Assembly: GCA_964384625.1 (NCBI GenBank)
Contig: CAYLNH010000004.1
Span: 23,729-87,728 of the forward strand
Source: CAYLNH01 sp964384625
GTDB taxonomy: Bacteria > Verrucomicrobiota > Lentisphaeria > JABSQK01
Direction: 5' to 3'
Length of the DNA: 64,000 bases
Shown: in pieces, positions 14,946 to 22,900 of the stretch
Position numbering within the stretch: the stretch's first letter is position 1
Layout of the letters: every line of letters starts with the position of its first letter
The notes under the pieces: model-generated
Database searches by the model: none
What the model saw: only the letters and a program-made list of their open reading frames with translations
Told to the model about the DNA's origin: nothing
Position numbers and translations under genes: made by a program

Positions 14946-17927
14946 TCAGTACCACCAATAGCGGTCCAGCCCGCCGAGCTTGATGCTCAGCAACGAGCCG
15001 ACGATGGTGGCCACCAGTTCGCCGGCGATCAGGCCGATAAAGAAATTCCGGAATTTGACGTAGGTCTGTTGATTGCCGTATTTGCTGACCAGTGTTTTGA
15101 ACAGCCAGCCGATCATGATCGAGCCCCAGTAACCGCGCAGCAACGGGTTGACCAGCATGATCAGCCCGATCGGATGCACCACCCAGAAGAAGTGCCGGCG
15201 GGAGATCAGGATCACCACCATCAACACGGCGCCGGCGATGTACCACCACATCATCCCCGTGTCGTCTACGGGGCTGCGCTCGATCATCGACTTCAGCGCG
15301 CCGAAGGTATGGCTGCGGGCAACATGGTGATAGTTCCAGCCGCGCATGGTGTTGGCGCCGTTGTGATAGCCAAGGATGATTGTCGCGCCGACGCTTACCA
15401 CCATGGCCAGGACAATGGCGCCCATGACCGCCACATGATACCGCCAGCGGCTCATGCGCAGGTCGTCGCGCACCTTCAGCGAGTTGGCCATGGCCGGCGC
15501 AATAAAGGTCTTGATGTCGAAGAACAGGACCATCTGATAGACCCAGAGCGGCGCCATCAGCTTGGCTGAGGTCCACGCCTTGTCCATGCCGGTGAACGCC
15601 TTCAACAACTGGATCGGGCTGAAGTCGAACTTCAGACTGAGGATGCCGCCTTCCGCGACGGCGCGGGTCAGGCCGATCGTCACCACCAGCGCCATGATGT
15701 AGAAGAAGATCGAATAGAAGATATTCGCTTTCATGATCCAGGTGAACGCGATGATCAGCCCCAGCGACGCCACCAGGAACGTGGCGGACGACACCCGCAG
15801 CTCTCGGCGTTCGCTGTCGTCCAGCCGCATCAGCGACTTTTTGAAGAAACAGGCGAACAGGTACTCCCGGCACTTGTAGAGCACCACCAGGGCGAAGACA
15901 ATCAACGCGCCGGCGCCCTGGGCGTTGCAGAAGCTGATCTTCAACGCTTCGTCCGCCTGGAACGAGCGGGCATCGACGCCGTAGCCGAGTTTCACCAGAA
16001 CCCAGATTTCGAGGATGTAAAAGATGTGGAAGATCCAGAGCGAAAATGAAATCCGCGACGGAATCAGAAAGGTCAGACCAATCAGGGAGAAGAAGATGAC
16101 AAAACGCGTGCGTTTCACGGCATCCAGGAAGGTGCCGCCGAAGTACGGCACCATCTGGAACTCCAGCGAAATCGGATTGACGTTGGGGATAATCTTCTGC
16201 CCGGTAAGATAGTTCCACACCAGGATTCCCAGGGACACCGCCAGACCGCCCCAGAACAAACCTTGACGGAACACCGGCGGGACGTTGCCCGTTTCCCCGT
16301 CGTCCTTGGCGCCCGCCAGGATCATCGGCAGCTGCGCCAACGGATAGATCAGCTTTTCATTGTGCGCCCACTGCCGGAAGATAAGCACGTTGAAACTCAT
16401 CAGGATCACATAGGTCAGCAGGACGATGATGCCCCAGAACAGCAGCGGCCGGTACCAGATGGACCAGTCCACGTCGCCGACCAGGAAGCGCTGCAGCGAC
16501 GCATCGAACAAGCGGAACTCCTGCATGATCGCCTGAAGCTCCGACCGCACGGCGCCGGGCGGCGGGGGGTCCTTCTGGTTGACGGCGGCCAGCAGGGCGG
16601 CGAGTTTGTCGCGGGTCAACTTCACCCGGTCGGCGACTTCGAGATGGGCGCGGACCTTCGCGTCGAGCTCCTCATTGATTGCCTTGATCTGTTTTTTCCG
16701 GGCCTCGGTTCCCTTCCTCACGTCCTTGATCTCGGCATCGAGCCGTTCAAAGTCTTCCATGGCGGCGAGGCGCCGCTGTTCGCGCAATTCCCGCAGCCGC
16801 TTCCAGGCCTCGCTCTGTTCCCTTTTAAGGGCGTCAAGTTCGCCTTCCATCGCCTCGCGATAGGCGTCCAGCGCGGGAATCGTACTGATGCTGTCGAGCA
16901 GTTCGACGGCGCGTTTAAGGTTGGGTGCGACGGCGGGTAGTTCCTCGCCGTCGGCGCCGGCCAACGCCTGTTCGGCCAGATGCAGTTCAGACAGGGCCTT
17001 CCGGCCGCGGCGCAGCCGCCGCAGACGATGGCGGTATCCGGTAAACCCCTCGCCGTGGACGTAGAGGATGCCCGGAATCGCCCGCAGCTCCTCCGGCAGA
17101 CCGCGGCGAAACGTGCGGATCTGCTCGAATGAGTCCTGTTGCATCTCCACCAGGGCGGCGGATTCCTGTTCACGCGTCTCCTGCAGCGTGCGGATCCGCT
17201 CGGGGAAGGTCCGCAGGACCGCCTCCAGGTCGTAGGCGGCGTCATACTTCTGCCAGCGTGCCGCCGCGCGCTCTTTGGAACGGGAGACGATGCGCACCTG
17301 CCAGCGCATGGCCTCGCGCGACTGGCGGTTGGCTTCGGTATCCGGCGCCTGCAGGAGGTCCTTGTACCGCCGCTGGATCTCGCGGTCGTCCTGCCGGGTG
17401 CGCTGCAGATCACGGGCGGCGTTGTAGACCTTCCGCGCCTGCCGCAGCTCGAGTGTGGTCTCGCGCAGCTTTGCCGCCGCCTGCCGCGTACCTTCTTCCG
17501 CAATGAACAGATGCTCCTCCATGAAGGGCAGGACATAGATGTTCCACTTGTACTGCTCGGTGTTCCAGTCCTCATTCGAGAGCCCGGAGATTACCGGGAC
17601 GAGCATGGCCGACAACCCGTACGTGCTGATGCCGCTGGAAACCAGGCCCATCAGGAAGATGATCAACAGTTCCCCGGCGGAGAACCGGCGGATGAAGCGG
17701 ACGAGCCGCAGGATCGGGTTGATCACCAGAACCCCGATGATCAGGAACAGAAACGGCAGGGTCGGAATCTGCGTCCCCGTCAGACTCATGTGCGGCGGGG
17801 TGTTCTCCTTCCAGACGGTCATCCAGGCGAACAGCCCGGTCAGGAACAGCCCGATCACGAATGCCCGCACCGTGATCTGCGGCGCTTTCGGTGTGTCTTC
17901 GTCCGGTTTTCTGTTTGGTTCTGCCAT
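14946..17927 (-). CDS. OPT-like (DUF6785-type) transporter with coiled-coil insertion
   Basis: A 993-residue multipass membrane protein. I chose the ATG at 17925-17927, which follows the upstream stop by seven bases; an ATG at 17972 inside the upstream gene is possible. Helices at about residues 20-115 (VIGLFLTGLFAWMTVW, FLFLIIGVLVINPILRLVRF, LLIIFLMGLVSSGISTYGL) are followed by about 345 residues of charged heptad-like sequence (about 136-480). A long C-terminal membrane region (about 485-990) follows. The membrane parts resemble the oligopeptide-transporter superfamily members known as DUF6785/DUF6784 in PVC bacteria. Substrate unknown. It is the last gene of a three-gene unit with another OPT-like protein and a giant permease. 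Confidence 0.8.
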   Translation of the reverse strand: MAEPNRKPDEDTPKAPQITVRAFVIGLFLTGLFAWMTVWKENTPPHMSLTGTQIPTLPFLFLIIGVLVINPILRLVRFIRRFSAGELLIIFLMGLVSSGISTYGLSAMLVPVISGLSNEDWNTEQYKWNIYVLPFMEEHLFIAEEGTRQAAAKLRETTLELRQARKVYNAARDLQRTRQDDREIQRRYKDLLQAPDTEANRQSREAMRWQVRIVSRSKERAAARWQKYDAAYDLEAVLRTFPERIRTLQETREQESAALVEMQQDSFEQIRTFRRGLPEELRAIPGILYVHGEGFTGYRHRLRRLRRGRKALSELHLAEQALAGADGEELPAVAPNLKRAVELLDSISTIPALDAYREAMEGELDALKREQSEAWKRLRELREQRRLAAMEDFERLDAEIKDVRKGTEARKKQIKAINEELDAKVRAHLEVADRVKLTRDKLAALLAAVNQKDPPPPGAVRSELQAIMQEFRLFDASLQRFLVGDVDWSIWYRPLLFWGIIVLLTYVILMSFNVLIFRQWAHNEKLIYPLAQLPMILAGAKDDGETGNVPPVFRQGLFWGGLAVSLGILVWNYLTGQKIIPNVNPISLEFQMVPYFGGTFLDAVKRTRFVIFFSLIGLTFLIPSRISFSLWIFHIFYILEIWVLVKLGYGVDARSFQADEALKISFCNAQGAGALIVFALVVLYKCREYLFACFFKKSLMRLDDSERRELRVSSATFLVASLGLIIAFTWIMKANIFYSIFFYIMALVVTIGLTRAVAEGGILSLKFDFSPIQLLKAFTGMDKAWTSAKLMAPLWVYQMVLFFDIKTFIAPAMANSLKVRDDLRMSRWRYHVAVMGAIVLAMVVSVGATIILGYHNGANTMRGWNYHHVARSHTFGALKSMIERSPVDDTGMMWWYIAGAVLMVVILISRRHFFWVVHPIGLIMLVNPLLRGYWGSIMIGWLFKTLVSKYGNQQTYVKFRNFFIGLIAGELVATIVGSLLSIKLGGLDRYWWY

Positions 17928-17934
17928 TGTCGAA

Positions 17935-19944
17935 CTACCAGAGGGTCGGTTGCAGCATTCGCGTGATGACATTGAACGCCATCGCGATCATCGAGGTGAC
18001 GCCCAGGCCGCAGCCGAAACCGGCCAGGATGATGGTCACGAATTTCAGCCACATGTCTTTATATTTCCGCCGGAAATAGAACCGGCCGATGAAGGCTCCC
18101 AGAGCGGTACAGAAAATGGCGCCGGGGTTGCTCTGATTCAGGCCCCAGACGGCGCCGAACACCAGCATCACCGGCAGGCCGAGGCTCGACAGGGCGGCGA
18201 ACAGCACGGACCCCGCGCCCATGCCCCAGAGGGCGTATTCAAAGTGCAGCGACTCCAGAAGCTGCGAGCCGCCTTCCAGCGTCGAAGTCAACCACAGACA
18301 ACGCTTCCGCAGCTGCAGCTCCCACATCAACTCGGTGTACGGATAGGCCGCCGACGGTATCGGCGCCATGCGCCAGAGCAGTTCAGATGTCAGGAACGAA
18401 GCCGTCACGATGATCGGCACCGTGAGCAGCAGGGTCTTGATCTGACTGATGATCTTCGTGCCGGTCAGCTCGAGAACGCGGAAACCGACGGTCTCGGGTC
18501 CGAGGTTCTGGATCGGCATCGGGGCGAACCAGATGTCAACACCTTTGTGGCCGGTCAGCAGGATGGTCATCTGTTTCAGATACGGGATGGCCACGGCCTG
18601 GCCGCAGATGCCTTCCAATTTGGCGGTTGCATAGGAGATCAACGGCGTATAGACCAGGGCATAGAACGTCATGATCACCCAGGGATAGCCGTCCACCAGA
18701 TAGGCCCCCAGGATGATCCAGGAGAAGGTACTGCCCAGGTAGATACCGACGGCACCGAAAATCGAGAAGTCCCCGCGGGCGACGTTGCCCTTGACCAGGA
18801 TGCGCCAGCCTTCTTTGAACCGCTCCGTAAAGCCCGGCACGTGGTTCAACTCGCGCGGCGTGGGACGCACCCAGGATTTGACGATGGACATCCCGGTGAT
18901 GACGAATTTGCTGAAGGTCACCGCCAGCGTCAGGCCGATGCCGAAGGACAGGTAGAAGTCCAGGTGGTTCGCGAAGGTTGTATCGATGAAGCCCATGTCG
19001 GGCTGCCACGTCGACAGCACGCCGGCGTCCTGCAGAATCGGGTTGGCGAACCAGGTGAAGACCAGCCCGATCAGGGCGCCGATGACGCTCCAGAACGGCA
19101 CGATCATGCCGGAGAGGAAGGCGCCGAAATTCAACACGAGATTAAACGGCACCGCCGGCAGCAGCCGGCCCACCTGCGGCGTGAAATCAATCCAGACCAG
19201 CGGGATCAACTCGATGCGCTTGGGTAACAACGCCCCGGTAATCATCGGCACACAGATATAGATCCCCCCCCAGATCAGGCCGAGGGCGCCGCCGATGGAA
19301 AAGCAGCGCCAGCGCCACGGTTCGCTGTGCCGGCGATCCGTCGCCAGCGCCGTGATGCCCGCGGCACTCACAGGCGCAAACGGGAACGGCAGTTTCTCCA
19401 CGTCGCTGGCCAGCCGATACAGTACGTAGCCCAGGCCGTAGTTGTCGACCCGGCTGACGATCACGCCGAAGATGGTCAGCGCGATAATCGGCAACCAGGC
19501 CTTGGCGAAAAAGGTCCGCCCGGCCAGTTGGATCTGCTCGGCCGACGGGAAAGCCCAACGGGGCAGCTCGGTCGCCAGTCCCAGGCCCTGGACGTACTCC
19601 GACTGCGCCATGAACTGCTTGAACAGATACCCCGTAAACGGGTCCGCCAACGCCGCACCCGCCATGTAATGCAACGTATACAGCTCCTGGCTTTTCAAGT
19701 GTTTGAACGACCGTTTCGCCACTTCGGCGAAGAGAATCACCAGCACCCATTTCATCGCCTTGCCGATGCTGGCATCATTGCCGATGACCAGGCTCAGATA
19801 GTCCGTCGCCGGATTGACCAGGAACCCCAGGAACAAGGCGCCGGCGACGGTCTTCCAGTTGAAACCGTCCTCGAAGCCCTCCGCCGAAGGCGGCTTCATG
19901 ATATTGCGATATTCGTTTAGTTCCTTGTCGTCTACGAAGGACAT
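17935..19944 (-). CDS. OPT-like (DUF6784/6785-type) membrane protein
   Basis: A 669-residue protein with many membrane helices (VAGALFLGFLVNPATDYLSLVIG at about 31-53, WLPIIALTIFGVIVSRVD, FNLVLNFGAFLSGMIVPFWSVIGALIGLVFTW and others to the C-terminus). The N-terminal cytoplasmic segment is short (MSFVDDKELNEYRNIMKPPS). It resembles the downstream OPT-like gene without the coiled-coil insertion. The start lies 13 bases inside the preceding 1796-residue gene, and the stop is seven bases before the next start, so the three are translated as one unit. Two OPT-like halves side by side suggest a heterodimer; the substrate is unknown. Confidence 0.8.
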   Translation of the reverse strand: MSFVDDKELNEYRNIMKPPSAEGFEDGFNWKTVAGALFLGFLVNPATDYLSLVIGNDASIGKAMKWVLVILFAEVAKRSFKHLKSQELYTLHYMAGAALADPFTGYLFKQFMAQSEYVQGLGLATELPRWAFPSAEQIQLAGRTFFAKAWLPIIALTIFGVIVSRVDNYGLGYVLYRLASDVEKLPFPFAPVSAAGITALATDRRHSEPWRWRCFSIGGALGLIWGGIYICVPMITGALLPKRIELIPLVWIDFTPQVGRLLPAVPFNLVLNFGAFLSGMIVPFWSVIGALIGLVFTWFANPILQDAGVLSTWQPDMGFIDTTFANHLDFYLSFGIGLTLAVTFSKFVITGMSIVKSWVRPTPRELNHVPGFTERFKEGWRILVKGNVARGDFSIFGAVGIYLGSTFSWIILGAYLVDGYPWVIMTFYALVYTPLISYATAKLEGICGQAVAIPYLKQMTILLTGHKGVDIWFAPMPIQNLGPETVGFRVLELTGTKIISQIKTLLLTVPIIVTASFLTSELLWRMAPIPSAAYPYTELMWELQLRKRCLWLTSTLEGGSQLLESLHFEYALWGMGAGSVLFAALSSLGLPVMLVFGAVWGLNQSNPGAIFCTALGAFIGRFYFRRKYKDMWLKFVTIILAGFGCGLGVTSMIAMAFNVITRMLQPTLW

Positions 19945-22900
19945 GCTTCCGGGTCCTGTTGCGGGTCAGCCGGTGTCGCCCCGGCGGCTTCGTACACGGG
20001 GAGTTCGTCGGGCGGCCCCTGGGTCACCAGTTCCCGCCCGCGGGCGACATACCAGGCCTGCTGCGTCGGGTCGACATTGCGCCAGTGCAGCAGCAGGGTG
20101 CGCATCGTAGTCAGGAACGGCTTGTTCGTCGTCACCCAGTTGGTGTCCTGGCCGGAGACGCGGTCGATGGTCATGTATAGCCGGTAGGTATCGACGACCT
20201 CGTCGAACCTAGCGCGGTACGTGACCTCCTGGGTCACGCCCAGATCGAACGGCGCCAGGGCCATGGCGACCCGCAGCTCGTACCAGGGGCGGCCGGCGGC
20301 GTCATCGCCGCTTTCCGCGCCCTCGAACTGCGCCGTCAGATCACCCAGCGACACCTCGCTGCACGAGGCGAAATACTCGAACAGATAGTAGATGATGCCG
20401 GGCGCCAGCTGCGGCTGATAGATGAACGGGAACGGTACGTGCATGGTCTGGCCGTCGTGCTCGGGCATCGTCCATTTCCGCCGGCCCGACGGCACGGCCG
20501 TCCGCGTCGCCACATACGCCGGATACAAGGTGGACAGCAGCACCAGCCCCACGGCAAAGACAATCGCGTAGACGACAATCAACGAGGAGAAGTTGACGTT
20601 GATGCCGCTGAGCCAGCCGGTCGCCTTCAGGCCCAGTGAGATGAACTGACCGATCAGATAGCCGCCGACGGCGCCGATAACGCCGTACACCAGGGCTTCC
20701 GCCAGGAAGAAGGTGAAAATGTGCGTCGGATTCAAGCCGATCGCGTTGTAGATAGCGATCTCCGGTTTGCGCTCGTAAACGGTGCCGAGCAGTGAGTTGA
20801 GGATAATCGAACCGGCGATGATCAACGGGATGATCAACCGCGACTTGCCGCCGATCGATGTGCGGTAGTTGCTCCCGACATAGTACACGCCGGCGGCCAT
20901 CGGCATGGTGCCCTCGTCATTGGACGTAAAGGTGTCGCGGCTGCCGATGTAGAACCGGGCGTCGCCGACGGTGAGCAGCAGCTCGATCAAGTCCCACAGC
21001 GCCGTCTCCGCGGCAGCCGCGCCGTAATCCGGCAGCCGCACCGAGATACTGTGGGGCGCCGCGCCGAACTCCTCCGCGGTCCCGGCCGGCAGGAAGGCCA
21101 CGTTCGCCGGATCCATCACCAGGCCGTCGACCTCGGCTTCATCCAGTTCCAGGTCGCCCTCGTCCCCGCCTTCCTCGCTCTTCGGCTTCGAGCGAAACGG
21201 CAGCAGCGGCAGCGACGGATTCAGATCGCGCAGGTGCCGCATCCGGCCGTCGCCCAACAGGCCGACGACCTTGAACTCCTCGCCCATGAACCGCACGCGC
21301 ACGTCCCGCAACGCCTCCGCCCCGAGCCGGGCATAACCGAGCGCCTCGGCGCCTTCCACCGACAGGATGATCTCACGCGCGTCGGCAGACGAGAAAAACC
21401 TGCCGTCAACGATGGCCATCGACTCCTTGAACAGCCGATCATTTGCCGGCAGGCCGACGATGGCGTGGACATCCATCCGGTTTCCGGGGGCGCCCGCCAC
21501 CGCCAGCGGCCACGTCGGACCGTGCTTGCGAACGCGGCGGACGATCACATCGCCCTTGTCGGAATACATGTCGCGAAAGACCTGCACCGTGGCTTCGTCG
21601 ATCGGCGCGCCCGCCGGCCAGTGATACAGCAGCCCGGTATACGGCGACTCCTCGGATTTGCGCAGGAACATCGGCCGCGTTGTTTTTGAGACGCTGGAGA
21701 ACGCGAGCATGGTGAAAACCACCAGGACAATGGTGGTGGTGGTCAGCGTCGTCCGCACCCGCCGCCGTTTCATGTTCTGCACTCCCAGCAGCAGAGCCGT
21801 CTGGCCGACTGTCGAGTAGCCGACATCCTTGAGCCCGCTGGTCGTCTGGAACAACAGCGCCATCTCGTTGGAGAAGTTGGAGTGCAGGACATACGTGACG
21901 AAACAGCCGATGGCCCCCAGGATGAACGCGATGAAAATGGCTTCCGGGTTCATGGCGATCGCAAAGGCCGGATGAATCAGACGGAACAGGATGTACATCG
22001 CCAGAAAAATCCCGGCGAAAGCGAGGAGTTCCTTCTCCATGCGGGTGAAGCGAAAGAGGAGTTTCTGCAGGAAGAAACAGAACGGCAGCATCAGGCCCAT
22101 GTAGATCAGGATCGACTTGAGCAGGTCCCGGTTCATCTTGCGCAGTTCACTGTAGGCTTTGACCTGACTGCCCAGGGAACGGTAGGTCAGGACCCGGGCA
22201 CTGGCATGCGCCTCGTTCCCGGCTTCGGCCAGGGCGGCCTCGCGGGCGGTCGCGCCGCTTTCGAGGAAGTCCTCCATCAGCAAGTTGCGTATGCCCTTCA
22301 TCTCCTCGGCGCGGAACCGGTTCAGCCACTCCATGTCGGCGGCCGCCTGCCGGTGCCAGTCCCGGGGAAAATCGCCGGCATCGAAGAACCCCGCTCCCTC
22401 GGGGTTGCCGGCGTCGGCATTGAGCAGACAGCGCCGATCATCGGTGATGACCAGAATCGACTCGGGCGTAAACCGGTAGTCCTTGCGCCAGACGTAGACG
22501 GCCGCCGGCCCCGTTGACCGATGCGACTTGGCCGGCGACAGCGAACTCAGCCCGTGCACGCCGTACTTCTCGGGCTCCGACTTGGACTGGGCGCCTTTGA
22601 TCCAGACCTTGTCCACGGTGATCGGACCCGCCTTCAGTGTGGTCGGATCGGTCCGGCCGTAGATCGGGATCTCGCGGCACGGGAACAACGGCAGCGTCTT
22701 CTGCCGGCTGAAATTCGTGTTGGAATTCATCTGGCGGGACGACTGGATGCGGCCTTTGTCGATTGTATACAGCACATCCCGGCCGTTTGGCCCCAGTTGG
22801 TAGGCAATCGGCGCCAGAACGTTCGGCTCGGTCAAGGCATAGAGCACGGCAAGCCCGGTCTCGCCGCTCATGCCCGTGTAGCAGTTGACCACGTCGCGGT

